DNA from: a virus
IMG/VR virus record: IMGVR_UViG_3300027881_000013
Location: 1-62,438 of that record
DNA length: 62,438 nt
Strand: one strand, 5' to 3'
The translations under genes and the position numbers were made by a program. The notes beneath the pieces are model-generated. The model was given only the letters and a program-made list of their open reading frames with translations, had not been told where the DNA came from and ran no database searches. Shown here piece by piece: positions 39,896-49,792 of this stretch (positions within the stretch are counted from its first letter, which is position 1; each line of letters opens with the position of its first letter).

Positions 39896-41928
39896 CATCA
39901 GGGGTAAATAGTGGGGCTAGTAGCCTTAGAAATTCGATGGAGGCACTAGTTTCGCCCCTAACTACTACCCATAAGAAAAACAAGAAAGATATTGATAGAG
40001 ATTATTTAGTTCAACCTGCTCCTAATATCATTGAGTTTGTAGCCTCTCCACAATTTTTAAATGTTCCATCTGTCTATGAATATACTAGACAGTATCAGGT
40101 ACTAAGAGATTTCTTTCAATATCGATGTCCTATCTGTAATCCACTTAAACCAGAAGCTATTGATTGTTGGGATAAACCACGTTCATACTTAGAAGATGAA
40201 GTATTATTAATATGGTCAAAGAAGTATAATGAAGATGTCTGTCCTAAGTGTGGTTTAACTAGGACAGAGATGTTAACAGATAAAGCAATTGAGAGATATA
40301 ATCAGCTTCATGGTATTGTAGGAATGCGTTCTGGTAAGACCGCAACTGTTGGTCTTATGGGAGCATATTTAGAGCATCGACTTATTACTATTTCTCTTAA
40401 TCAACCAGATAGAAGATTGTCTTCTTATTTTGGTCTGTTACCCAAGCAGCCCTTTGAAGTAACATATATTGCATCAACTGAAGTCCAGTCTAATGATACT
40501 ATTTGGGCTTATTATAAGAATTTTAGATCAGATTCACCTTGGTTTAAACGCTATGTGGTCTGGGTAAAAACTCAAGAGAAAGAACAAGATACTCCAGTTG
40601 GTATGGAAAGATGGAAATATCAGGAGACAATTAGAGAAATTGAAAATGGTCATATGGGTGTAAAGTTCAACTCAAAGAACTCTAACTCATCTGGTCTTGC
40701 TGGTCGTACTCGTATTGGATCATTTATTGATGAATTAAGTCGCTTTAAGCAAACTGATTCGTCTATGGGTGCTGAAGAGTCCTATCGTGTTATGGAGAAC
40801 TCTTTACGTACTGTTCGCTCAGCAGTCTTAAATAAGACCTTGCTTGAGTGGTTTGGCTTGATGGTATCAATTTCATCTCCCATATCGATTGATGATAAGG
40901 GAATGGAATTACTTTATACGTCTACTAACATTAAAAGTATGTACTCATTCCATTATGCTACCTGGGAATTTAATCCCATGGAGAAGCGTGAATATTATGA
41001 TGAGGCTTACGAAAAGGATCCAGTAGGTACAGAACGTGACTTTGGTGCTAAGCCGCCATTATCTGCTAATCCACTAATTATTGATCCTACTCGATTTGAA
41101 AATGTTGCAGTAATGGACTCGTTGGAACCAACTGCTAGATTAGAAATTATTCCATTTATAGATAAAACTAATCAGCGCTATCATCGAGCCCATATGGTTG
41201 AATGTCAGCTGAAAAGAGATATGCCACGGTATATTTGTTTTGATGCTGGTCAAAATTTCGATTCATTTGCTGGTGCATGTGGTCATTTAGAAATTAGACA
41301 ATTACCTGATGATAAGATGGAGTATGTAACTATAGTAGATTGGGTAATGCGTGTTTTACCATCAAAAGATATGGATGTTTGGTTTGATTCTTGTATCGAT
41401 ATTATTGATTATCAAAAATCATACCAAAAAATAGCACAGGTTGAATTTGATAGATGGAATAGTGTTACTCTTATTCAGCAAATCAGAAATCTTGGAGTAA
41501 GAGCAGAACAAAAGACCATTAAAGCGGAAGATTATATTAAGTTTGTTTCGGATTCTCTTATGGGTAGAGTGCGATTACTACCTAAGGAACCTGACGATGA
41601 TAGTCTTGACCCGCCCTTTAAATCCGCTCAAGGTGTAGGCATATATGAAATTGAACGTCTCGAGAGGTCTATTGACGATAAGAAAGTATATAATCCGCAA
41701 AAGGGTAAAAGACGCGGCTATAATTCGGACGATGTTGCGGTTGTCTTAGTACACTTACATAAGATGTGTCAAGATTCACAAATTATGCCCACAGGTGTTA
41801 AATTACGTTCTAGAGAAGCAAGACTAAAACGTGAAGAGGTTGGTGGACAGCAGTATCAAATGGGTGGTCAGGGTAGACTTTTTAATCCGAATAGAGCAAT
41901 CGGTAATAATAGCAAGAGACGCTGGTGA
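39892..41928 (+). CDS. terL: Terminase large subunit
   Basis: Up to 678 residues. A zinc site (CPIC at 79-82, CPKC at 117-120) precedes the ATPase Walker A GIVGMRSGKT (141-150) and Walker B FIDEL (near 277-281). The C-terminal nuclease of RNase H fold has acidic residues in CFDAGQNFDSF (near 450), WFDSCIDIID (near 501) and NSDDVAVVLVH (near 611). It packages DNA into the prohead and cuts it. TTG 39892 overlaps the previous stop; ATG 39937 is the alternative start. The N-terminal zinc site before the P-loop is less usual among large terminases. Confidence 0.9.
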   Translation: MTSGVNSGASSLRNSMEALVSPLTTTHKKNKKDIDRDYLVQPAPNIIEFVASPQFLNVPSVYEYTRQYQVLRDFFQYRCPICNPLKPEAIDCWDKPRSYLEDEVLLIWSKKYNEDVCPKCGLTRTEMLTDKAIERYNQLHGIVGMRSGKTATVGLMGAYLEHRLITISLNQPDRRLSSYFGLLPKQPFEVTYIASTEVQSNDTIWAYYKNFRSDSPWFKRYVVWVKTQEKEQDTPVGMERWKYQETIREIENGHMGVKFNSKNSNSSGLAGRTRIGSFIDELSRFKQTDSSMGAEESYRVMENSLRTVRSAVLNKTLLEWFGLMVSISSPISIDDKGMELLYTSTNIKSMYSFHYATWEFNPMEKREYYDEAYEKDPVGTERDFGAKPPLSANPLIIDPTRFENVAVMDSLEPTARLEIIPFIDKTNQRYHRAHMVECQLKRDMPRYICFDAGQNFDSFAGACGHLEIRQLPDDKMEYVTIVDWVMRVLPSKDMDVWFDSCIDIIDYQKSYQKIAQVEFDRWNSVTLIQQIRNLGVRAEQKTIKAEDYIKFVSDSLMGRVRLLPKEPDDDSLDPPFKSAQGVGIYEIERLERSIDDKKVYNPQKGKRRGYNSDDVAVVLVHLHKMCQDSQIMPTGVKLRSREARLKREEVGGQQYQMGGQGRLFNPNRAIGNNSKRRW

Positions 41929-41931
41929 TAC

Positions 41932-44376
41932 ATGGCTAAAGATTCTGCTGTAAATGTCGTCGACCATCCTGAGGATGGCGACGTTGGTGGTCGTGATCAA
42001 GTATCTTTCCCATCAGAGTTTCCTGCTGGTGAATTACCTGACGCAGAAGAAGCTGCTGCTGAAACTTTATATAAACGCCCACGACAAGCCAAAGTTTGGT
42101 TTATACGTGGTGATCTAGTAAAAATTAAAGATACTCCTGAAATGGGTGTGGGTTTTATTACTAAATATTTGCCTCGTGGCGACGAAAATAATACATACTG
42201 GCAAGTAGTATTTAATAATGAATTTTATAGAGTAGAAGACAGAAATTTAGAATTAGCAGGAGAAGATGAAACATATCAAGATGATAATTTTTATGGTAAA
42301 CATGCAACTAAAGAAAGTGAATCAAGACAAGCTAGTAGATTTCGTGAACTTTCTAAAGATTTAGCTCTTACTACTGTATATGAAGTAGATAAACTTTTTG
42401 ATTTACCATCTGGTTTTATAACTGGTGGATTATATTCTTATTATCTTAAGGGTTCGATGCCACATGCTGTAGATGTCATAAGACGTACTGTACAGAATGT
42501 TGATCATATTAGTGATGAACAGATATTAAGTATATTAAATGATGCATTACTTCAGATAGATAAAGTATTATATGGTAATCCACAATTTATAGAATATTTT
42601 GAAAAGAATAAAACAGCAGAATTAGGTCAAGGGCTTACACAGTTGACAACTGAACGTGAGCATGGTAAACCAAATTTAAATTTAACTGAACCTGCACGCT
42701 GGAATCAGTCATATACTGATGAAAATAGATTTGAAGATGCAGATGGTAAATTAGGTGACTCAGATGAAGATCATGGTACCCTCTCAGAAGATGTATACCC
42801 ACCATACACTGACGGAATTGGACAGCCCAATCCCAGATACGAAGACACAGACAAGAAGCGATTTGACATTGTGTTACATGCTTCCGAAGAAGAAAAAATC
42901 GACCCAAATGCGGGACCTGATTATATCTGGATCGCGGTAGATCTTGATGGCACTATTTTAGAGCCACCACCAGATAATCAGTATGAGTCAGAAACTGGTG
43001 AACACGTATTTGGTCAACCAATTGATGGTGCTAGAGAGGCACTACAAGAAATGGTTGATAGTGGTGCAGTAATATCAATTTATACTGCTAGACAATATTT
43101 TGCTGATGGTGATGATAAAGAAAATAAGCTAATTGAAGCTGTTCAAAATACGTTAGATGAGCATGAAATTCCGTTTACCGATGTTTATGTCGGTAAAAAA
43201 CCACCAGCTCATTATTTTATTGATGATAAGGGAGTCTCTTTTACTGGTGATTGGGGTATGGTAATGGACACCATACGAGACCAATTAGAAAAGACTGCTA
43301 ATGATCCTACTAAGGCGATTAAAGATTATCAAGGTATAAAGATGGATGTGGAGTGGCCGAAAGGTTCAATTCGGTCATATGAGGGTAGTGATACCTATGC
43401 TACCCATATGAAATGCGACTATGGTTATGCTGCCGGTGTTGAAGGTAGCGATGGTGAAGAACTTGATATTTATCTAGGTCCTGAAGATACCGAAATTGCC
43501 TATGTTATTGAGCAGATGAAAGATGATGGTTCATACGACGAAGATAAAGTAATGCTTGGTTTCGCATCTGAAGAGGATGCGACTGAGATGTTTTTACAAC
43601 ATATGCCAGCCTATATGCTAGGTGAAATACGTGCTGTTCCAATTGAAACATTATACAATGCCTTATATGGAGAGCCTGAAGATCGTCGCGGTCAAGATGA
43701 TATAGTGCCTAGTGAAGAAAAGACTGCTGAAGATAAAGCTAAAAGGCGCAAGAAAAAGAAAACAGTTAAGACTAAATCTGATTATGTTGGCCCACAAAGT
43801 TCTCAGAGTGGTGGTATAGGTTTAGGTGGTGGGCCAGCAGGAGATATTGAAGCTGATAGTGATAAAGAATCTGCACAACAAAATTTAGCATGGAAAGCAA
43901 TAAATTCTCTTAATAATCCTGAGATGGTTTTACTATTAAGTGATCCACAATATGTAAAAATTGACATAACCAAAATGGATAAGGGTCCTGAAGAGGTGCA
44001 AAGTTTAATTGATGGTATCTCAAGTACAATGGTTGCTGATCCAGAATTTGAAGAGAAGATAGAATCAATTGTTGGATCAGATCCAGGTATTACTATGAGT
44101 GTCCATCCCAAATCAGATTTAACTTTTAATGAGCAAAGATTATTTTCTTCACCAGCAGAAGAAATACAATTATTAGAAGAAAGATCACTTGAACTTAAAA
44201 ATCAACAGAAAAAAGAAGAAGAAATGCCTCTTGTAAGTCCAGAAGAATTCGAACAAATAGCTACTAAGACATGGCCTGAAGACGATCCTATGGAGAATGA
44301 ATTTACTGATGGGACTGAGGATAGAGAAAATAGAGATATACCTCGTCCACCAGAAACAGAAAAAGCGAAGTATTAG
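41932..44376 (+). CDS. HAD phosphatase and pyrophosphatase-like fusion in the head module
   Basis: 814 residues. An SH3-like segment lies near 50-95 (VWFIRGDLVKIKDTPEMGVG). The HAD domain is at about 325-445, with motif I DLDGT near 337, IYTAR near 382 and FIDDKG near 428. Immediately after, residues about 462-572 (MDVEWPKGSIRSYEGSDTYA, YGYAAGVEGSDGEELDIYLG, KVMLGFASEEDATEMF) match the inorganic-pyrophosphatase-like domain known from phage head-module polyproteins. A Gly-rich linker and an acidic end follow. It lies between large terminase and portal, so it is probably virion-packaged or assembly-linked. Substrates are unknown. Confidence 0.75.
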   Translation: MAKDSAVNVVDHPEDGDVGGRDQVSFPSEFPAGELPDAEEAAAETLYKRPRQAKVWFIRGDLVKIKDTPEMGVGFITKYLPRGDENNTYWQVVFNNEFYRVEDRNLELAGEDETYQDDNFYGKHATKESESRQASRFRELSKDLALTTVYEVDKLFDLPSGFITGGLYSYYLKGSMPHAVDVIRRTVQNVDHISDEQILSILNDALLQIDKVLYGNPQFIEYFEKNKTAELGQGLTQLTTEREHGKPNLNLTEPARWNQSYTDENRFEDADGKLGDSDEDHGTLSEDVYPPYTDGIGQPNPRYEDTDKKRFDIVLHASEEEKIDPNAGPDYIWIAVDLDGTILEPPPDNQYESETGEHVFGQPIDGAREALQEMVDSGAVISIYTARQYFADGDDKENKLIEAVQNTLDEHEIPFTDVYVGKKPPAHYFIDDKGVSFTGDWGMVMDTIRDQLEKTANDPTKAIKDYQGIKMDVEWPKGSIRSYEGSDTYATHMKCDYGYAAGVEGSDGEELDIYLGPEDTEIAYVIEQMKDDGSYDEDKVMLGFASEEDATEMFLQHMPAYMLGEIRAVPIETLYNALYGEPEDRRGQDDIVPSEEKTAEDKAKRRKKKKTVKTKSDYVGPQSSQSGGIGLGGGPAGDIEADSDKESAQQNLAWKAINSLNNPEMVLLLSDPQYVKIDITKMDKGPEEVQSLIDGISSTMVADPEFEEKIESIVGSDPGITMSVHPKSDLTFNEQRLFSSPAEEIQLLEERSLELKNQQKKEEEMPLVSPEEFEQIATKTWPEDDPMENEFTDGTEDRENRDIPRPPETEKAKY

Positions 44377-44385
44377 GGGAAATAA

Positions 44386-46803
44386 ATGGCCATCGTACCT
44401 GGTAAAAAATATGGTGATGTGAGGAAACAAGCTGATATGCCTCATGGTCTCACAGTTAATACCATTGAGGCACTTGGTGACAGGATGGAAGAATTCCTTC
44501 CTGGTCTATCAAGTAGTCAGGGGCAAGCATCTAGTCAATTCTTTAATGGTCTATTGCCAGATGGGGCTGAATTAGATCCGCGATTACAGAGAACTGCCAA
44601 TATTACTAAGCAAGCTAACTGTCCTACAGGTACAACTTTCCCAGGATTTTCTAATAATCAAAATACGCAGATGACGCCACAGCGTCCCTATCAACCTGAA
44701 TTTGAATCACCAGATAGGCAACAGTATCCTGTACACAGAATCCTCGCTAATAGATATTGGAGATTATTTTATAAACTCGATCCTGTAATTGGTAATTGTA
44801 CTGATATGTTCGCTACAATGCCCTGGTCTAATTTCCAGCTTACAGGAGAGGGGGTATCAGGCGAGATCAAAGAGGCGTTTGAAACGATGTGCCAAGAAAC
44901 GCAAGTCTTGCGTATTCTTGAGTATATGGTACGTGAGTTTTTGGTCATTGGAGAGGCTGTACCACATTGCTTCTTTGATGAAACTAAGGGTATCTGGTCT
45001 TATATTGCTCTGCATAATCCTGATCAATTAGAAGTAATAGATGCCCCATTTATAAAAATGGACCCAGTAGTTGAATTTATCCCCGATGATAGGCTACGGT
45101 CTGTATTAACGTCAAATAATAGCCTATTAAGACGTGTTCGTGACCAGATGCCTCCAGAGTTAATCTCGAGGCTAGTTGCACGTCAAAATATTCCACTTAG
45201 TCCCATAAATATGACCTTCATTCCACGAAGGCTCCATCCATATGATACCAGAGGCACATCTATTATTAGTCGTATGTGGCGCATCTTAATGTATGAGGAT
45301 GGAATTTATAATGCCAGCATAGCTACTGCTCGTCGGCATGCTGGACCAATCAAGGTAGCCAAACTTGGTAACCCCCAGACTGGTTGGATTCCTTCACAGG
45401 AACATGAACGCCGCTTACTCCAACTTCTTGCTCAGGCTGAGCTCGATGTCAATGCATGGTTAGTATACCACTATGGTATTAATTTTGAGATGGTTGGTAC
45501 TACTGACCGGATTATGAATATAGCCCAGCATCATGATGTAATTGAACGTATTAAACTTGTAGCCATGGGAATTAGCAAATCTTTCCTTCATGGTGAAGTT
45601 ACTTATGCATCTTCAGTTACCGGTCTTTCAGTCTTCTTACAAAGACTGCGGGCTATGCGTGATTTCTTTGTTAATACCTGGTTATTACCTAAATTCTTTA
45701 AACCGATCGCTCAGATTAATGGTTGGGTAAAACGAGATAAGGGTGAAATTAATCATAGATATAGAATTAAGAGATCCCAGAAGCAGATAGAAGCAGAGAA
45801 TCGTTGGATTATTCCTAAGATTGAGTGGGAAAAACAATTAGACCATACTATTAACTCAGAGCTAGTAACTGCCATGCAGTCGCTCGAGCAAATGGGAATT
45901 AAGTTCTCTAAGACAACTAAGTATGCTGCTGTTGGTAAAAAATTTGAAGATGAGATTAATAAGATTGCTGAAGAGCAAGAATTAGAAAATACAATGAAGC
46001 ATTATGTTAAAGATGAACCACCTTCTGGTGATGAGGCAGGTGGAGCAAAACCACCCATACCTGGTGGTGGTGGGATGGGTGTAAAACCGACTGCACCAAG
46101 ATCTCCGCCTGCTGGTATGCCTGGTGGCGGTGGTATGCCTGGTACTACTCCTGGCAACACAGGTCCAACCCCCGGTGGGCCTGGTGGTATGGGTACACCA
46201 CCTCCTGGTGGTGGAATGATGGGAAATTCTGATAAGGATGCTGATGGTGGTGGTACAGGACCATCTGGTAGGAAAGATCCAGCAATTATAGATGCCGACT
46301 CTGATATTTATGATCAAAAGGGAAGACTTAATAAAGGAACACAACCTATTTGGGGTGCATCAGAAATTGAAGAATTAAAAGAATTATTATTAAATGGTAA
46401 CACTAAATCACCATTCTGGGAAGAAATAAATGGTCCGGAATTAAGTTCTGCCATTGCAGCCTCTGATACAGATGAGGTAATGGAAATCATAGCTAGACAT
46501 GCAATGGACTATGGCTATGTTATGTCTGATATTAAACTTTTAGAAAAAGCATTGGAAAAGGAGGGAATATTTGCTCAAATAGCTACAGGTGATACTGCTT
46601 TAATTAAAATAGAAGAGCAGATGCCTGATGATACTGGTTCGCTTAACGATGCTACCATGATGGATAGAATGTCTTCTTACATCGATGGCAGTACGCCTGA
46701 AATAGTAACATTAAACAAGTCAAGTAATCTACTGGTAGGTCATGGTAATGAGAGTGGTGAGAGTGCATTAAACGGTGATATTAGTGGTATTCTAGATAAA
46801 TAG
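44386..46803 (+). CDS. Portal protein
   Basis: 805 residues. Residues about 105-470 have the portal layout: a mixed beta/helical wing (NRYWRLFYKLDPVIGNCTDM; VREFLVIGEAVPHCFFDETK; WSYIALHNPDQLEVIDAPF), a clip/stem region (LHPYDTRGTSIISRMWRILM) and a crown (RRHAGPIKVAKLGNPQTGWI). The portal forms the twelve-fold channel for DNA. A Pro/Gly/Met-rich stretch (about 548-615) and a C-terminal extension are unusual additions. It sits just after large terminase and the HAD fusion. Confidence 0.85.
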   Translation: MAIVPGKKYGDVRKQADMPHGLTVNTIEALGDRMEEFLPGLSSSQGQASSQFFNGLLPDGAELDPRLQRTANITKQANCPTGTTFPGFSNNQNTQMTPQRPYQPEFESPDRQQYPVHRILANRYWRLFYKLDPVIGNCTDMFATMPWSNFQLTGEGVSGEIKEAFETMCQETQVLRILEYMVREFLVIGEAVPHCFFDETKGIWSYIALHNPDQLEVIDAPFIKMDPVVEFIPDDRLRSVLTSNNSLLRRVRDQMPPELISRLVARQNIPLSPINMTFIPRRLHPYDTRGTSIISRMWRILMYEDGIYNASIATARRHAGPIKVAKLGNPQTGWIPSQEHERRLLQLLAQAELDVNAWLVYHYGINFEMVGTTDRIMNIAQHHDVIERIKLVAMGISKSFLHGEVTYASSVTGLSVFLQRLRAMRDFFVNTWLLPKFFKPIAQINGWVKRDKGEINHRYRIKRSQKQIEAENRWIIPKIEWEKQLDHTINSELVTAMQSLEQMGIKFSKTTKYAAVGKKFEDEINKIAEEQELENTMKHYVKDEPPSGDEAGGAKPPIPGGGGMGVKPTAPRSPPAGMPGGGGMPGTTPGNTGPTPGGPGGMGTPPPGGGMMGNSDKDADGGGTGPSGRKDPAIIDADSDIYDQKGRLNKGTQPIWGASEIEELKELLLNGNTKSPFWEEINGPELSSAIAASDTDEVMEIIARHAMDYGYVMSDIKLLEKALEKEGIFAQIATGDTALIKIEEQMPDDTGSLNDATMMDRMSSYIDGSTPEIVTLNKSSNLLVGHGNESGESALNGDISGILDK

Positions 46804-46898
46804 GATATATTGTAAACAGGTACAATGTTCGTTGTTAACCTTAAGCTATTACTGACAAAACCTTAACTATGAGTATTTAAGCATGTGAGGTAGTAAAT

Positions 46899-47027
46899 AT
46901 GTTTCATAAAACAGGTAAAACCACTACCTTAGGGGTATTGAAAAAAGACAAAGACAAAGATAAAACTGATAAAAAGCCAAAAGATAAAACTGATAATAAA
47001 GATAAGAAAGATCAAGTAAAACAATGA
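46899..47027 (+). CDS. 42-residue Lys/Asp-rich peptide
   Basis: GAGG eight bases before ATG. It has a basic start (MFHKTGKTTTLGVLKK), then alternating Lys and Asp (DKDKDKTDKKPKDKTDNKDK). The stop overlaps the start of the next gene (ATGA). Disordered polyampholyte; function unknown. The 95 bases before it hold no gene. Confidence 0.6.
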   Translation: MFHKTGKTTTLGVLKKDKDKDKTDKKPKDKTDNKDKKDQVKQ

Positions 47028-49744
47028 CGTTTATTAAGACTGCAGCAGTCCAGACTATTGCTGTCGCTGTGTTTGAGGACAACAGACTAACAAAGTCTGC
47101 TGCCTATGACGAAGATAGCACTAGTGAGTTTCTTAATGAACGTAAACCCATTGATATTAAAGCCGCGTTAGAGATCGTAGCTTCTGAATACGATATCTCA
47201 AGTAATCCCTCAGATTATATTTTTGAAGCAATTAGAGGGAACACAGCTAATGTACCTAATGAAAATAAAGACGCTTTCCATAAACATGAATTATTAAGAT
47301 TTGATGGTCGTTTAGGTAAGCAAGTCTATCGTACCTACGAAAACAAGCCCCACCACATTAACCATAGAGCGGAAAACCCCAAGAATGCTAGGGGTTTTAT
47401 TGTTGATGCTCATTATAATGACTCAACTCCTGCACTCGATGAATGTTCAAATCCAAATTGTGGCAATAAAACTGCTTCTGAAGAGGAACGAGATCCTGAA
47501 ACTGGCATTCACTGCAGAAAGTGTGGTGAGGTAGTTAAAGATGAATTCGTTGAGCTTCTTGTTGCAATAGATACTAAGAAAGATCCGACATTCGCTCGAG
47601 GCGTACAGGCTGGGATCCTTAAACATGGATCTATGGGCTGTTCATGCCTACGTACGAGATGTAATGTTTGTAATAAAGTTGCCTATAGTAGAAACGAATT
47701 TTGTGATCATATTAAAAATAAAGGTAAAGCTTACGATGAATCCGAACCTGGATTCAATCCTATTGCCTTTGTAATTGAGTATGGGAAAGACAAAACTGCT
47801 AAGGTAGCTAAGAAGATCGCCAAAGCCTATGAGTGGTGTGAAGGTGTCATCTACGACGAATATAGTCGTGTACATGACCCAGCAGATACAAAAGCTGAGC
47901 AATATGAAATTCTTCAGCTAAGTGCGAAGGTTGCTCAGTTAACTAGCGAAGATCAGCTGCAAAATGAATCTGACATACTAATACTTAGTCAAAAGGTAGC
48001 CGATCTCGAGAGGCGGGTGGGGGAGAAACTAAGCAAGGTAGCTCAGGCTACGCCTGAAATACCTGCCATGCCTCCCCCACCGCCTGGCTTACCTGGTCCA
48101 GGTTCTGCTGCACCAGGTCCCGTTGCGCCAGGTTTAGAGGATCCAACGTTAGGCTTAGAGGGTCCTCCACCTGAAGAAGATAAGAGTGAGGGTGGAGTAA
48201 CCGTCATTATAAATGCTGGGCCAGAAGGTGTAGAAGTCGAATCTCCCCAGCTTGAAGAAACAGCACTTGATAATAAGTCTATTGATGACTTACTGCCGGA
48301 AGATGTGAACGCCACACCTGCTGGTGTTGGTGAGATGATGTCACCAGCTGCTATGGGGCTTGAAGAGGGTCCTAAGGCTGTTCCGCCTAAACTTGGAAAT
48401 AAAGAAACCTCTGGAGGTTCCCCGATGCTTCGTTTTGCAGAGTCATACAAGCATTTAAAGGCGGAGATTACTAGCGCTGGTAATGTTCGCGTTTTTGATG
48501 CTGACGGTACCTTATTTGTTGTTAAGCCCGATAGTGTTGATACTAGCAAGGTTGCCAGTGTTGAGCCAGAGGATCTGGCTAAGAACGTTCTTACCACAAT
48601 CGCTCAGTATGGTGTTGGTACCGCTATCAATATGACCAGGGCTATTGTTGGTCCGCGTCTTGCTCAAGTCTTACAGTATTATCATGACGATATGACCGGT
48701 GTTGATCGTGGTGAGCCCACCGCACCAGTTTCTGGTGACGGCGATACAGATGCTAAGGATAAGCCTGCATCGCCTGACGATTCAGTTACTGCTGGTGGTG
48801 CTGACTCTGATCGTAAAGATGAATATGATAATACTGTCACGCTCAAGGACGATGCACTAAGTGATCGTGACTCCGATCTTGAAGATGAGCAAAACGATCG
48901 AGATCCTAATAGTCTGTCTACTGGTGATGATGAGGATTCTGACATGAAAGAAAAGCGTAAGGACTGGAGTTTGAGTCAGAGCGCTGTTGATGATGTCAGT
49001 ACCGATATGAAGAATGCTGCTAAGGACAAGAAGGACAAGAAGGACAAGGATTGTAAGAAATGCAAGTGTGATCCTTGCAAGTGTGATAAAGAGAAGAAGG
49101 CTGAAGCTTACGATATCAAGCAGCATGCTTCTAGAATCGAAACTCTCTATAAGGGTCGATTAGCTCAGAAGGTTGCAGAGCTTGAGGATGAGAAGAAGCA
49201 GTTCGTTAGTAATATGGCTGACAGGTTCGCCAGAGCCATCAAGCTCGTAGCTAAGCGGCAAGCTCTCAATCTCGAGTATTCTCCGATGAAGACTGCGATG
49301 GGTATTGCTCTCTGTAATCCTATGCCACTTGGTGAGGGTTATGAATACGCACCCATGGATCAGAAAACTGCAGTTTCTGTTGTAGAGGCCGCATTTACTA
49401 GTCCAATTATCGAGGGTACTGATAAGCCAGCTTGGGAAGCTTTTGTTGATGGTCTTATCGAACGTGCTGGTTCGGTTATGGAGTGGAATGATGAGACCTT
49501 AATGCAGGTTGAGGCAGACTTAGGTAATATTAAGACTGCTGCGGTTCCTTTGGATGAGTCCGCTATCGCAGTAGAAACTACTGGTAATGTGCAACTTCGG
49601 CAGGCTATGGCCAATGGTAATCTTCAGTTGAATCCGACTGAAGATGCTGGGCCAAAGACTGAGGCTGCTGGTGATAAACGAACAGCCATCAGAGATGCTG
49701 TAGGTGTAACGAAGGTGGCTGGTTTAGCCAATCTTGGGAGATAG
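47024..49744 (+). CDS. Prohead core or maturation-type protein with zinc cluster
   Basis: 906 residues, just before the capsid genes. Residues 100-260 (NKPHHINHRAENPKNARGFI, FVELLVAIDTKKDPTFARGV, GILKHGSMGCSCLRTRCNVC, NEFCDHIKNKG) resemble head-assembly proteins of large phages in which a SMGC-x-C segment is followed by a zinc cluster. A Pro-rich linker (PAMPPPPPGLPGPGSAAPGP) follows. After that come a GC-richer half with Asp/Ser-rich repeats, a C-K-C cluster (CKKCKCDPCKCDKEKK) near 685 and a final helical domain. Probably prohead core; a protease function is possible but no catalytic triad was established. Confidence 0.6.
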   Translation: MTFIKTAAVQTIAVAVFEDNRLTKSAAYDEDSTSEFLNERKPIDIKAALEIVASEYDISSNPSDYIFEAIRGNTANVPNENKDAFHKHELLRFDGRLGKQVYRTYENKPHHINHRAENPKNARGFIVDAHYNDSTPALDECSNPNCGNKTASEEERDPETGIHCRKCGEVVKDEFVELLVAIDTKKDPTFARGVQAGILKHGSMGCSCLRTRCNVCNKVAYSRNEFCDHIKNKGKAYDESEPGFNPIAFVIEYGKDKTAKVAKKIAKAYEWCEGVIYDEYSRVHDPADTKAEQYEILQLSAKVAQLTSEDQLQNESDILILSQKVADLERRVGEKLSKVAQATPEIPAMPPPPPGLPGPGSAAPGPVAPGLEDPTLGLEGPPPEEDKSEGGVTVIINAGPEGVEVESPQLEETALDNKSIDDLLPEDVNATPAGVGEMMSPAAMGLEEGPKAVPPKLGNKETSGGSPMLRFAESYKHLKAEITSAGNVRVFDADGTLFVVKPDSVDTSKVASVEPEDLAKNVLTTIAQYGVGTAINMTRAIVGPRLAQVLQYYHDDMTGVDRGEPTAPVSGDGDTDAKDKPASPDDSVTAGGADSDRKDEYDNTVTLKDDALSDRDSDLEDEQNDRDPNSLSTGDDEDSDMKEKRKDWSLSQSAVDDVSTDMKNAAKDKKDKKDKDCKKCKCDPCKCDKEKKAEAYDIKQHASRIETLYKGRLAQKVAELEDEKKQFVSNMADRFARAIKLVAKRQALNLEYSPMKTAMGIALCNPMPLGEGYEYAPMDQKTAVSVVEAAFTSPIIEGTDKPAWEAFVDGLIERAGSVMEWNDETLMQVEADLGNIKTAAVPLDESAIAVETTGNVQLRQAMANGNLQLNPTEDAGPKTEAAGDKRTAIRDAVGVTKVAGLANLGR

Positions 49745-49792
49745 GGACGGGGGCGTTCCCCCCCACAACAAACTACCAATTGGAGGTAGAAA

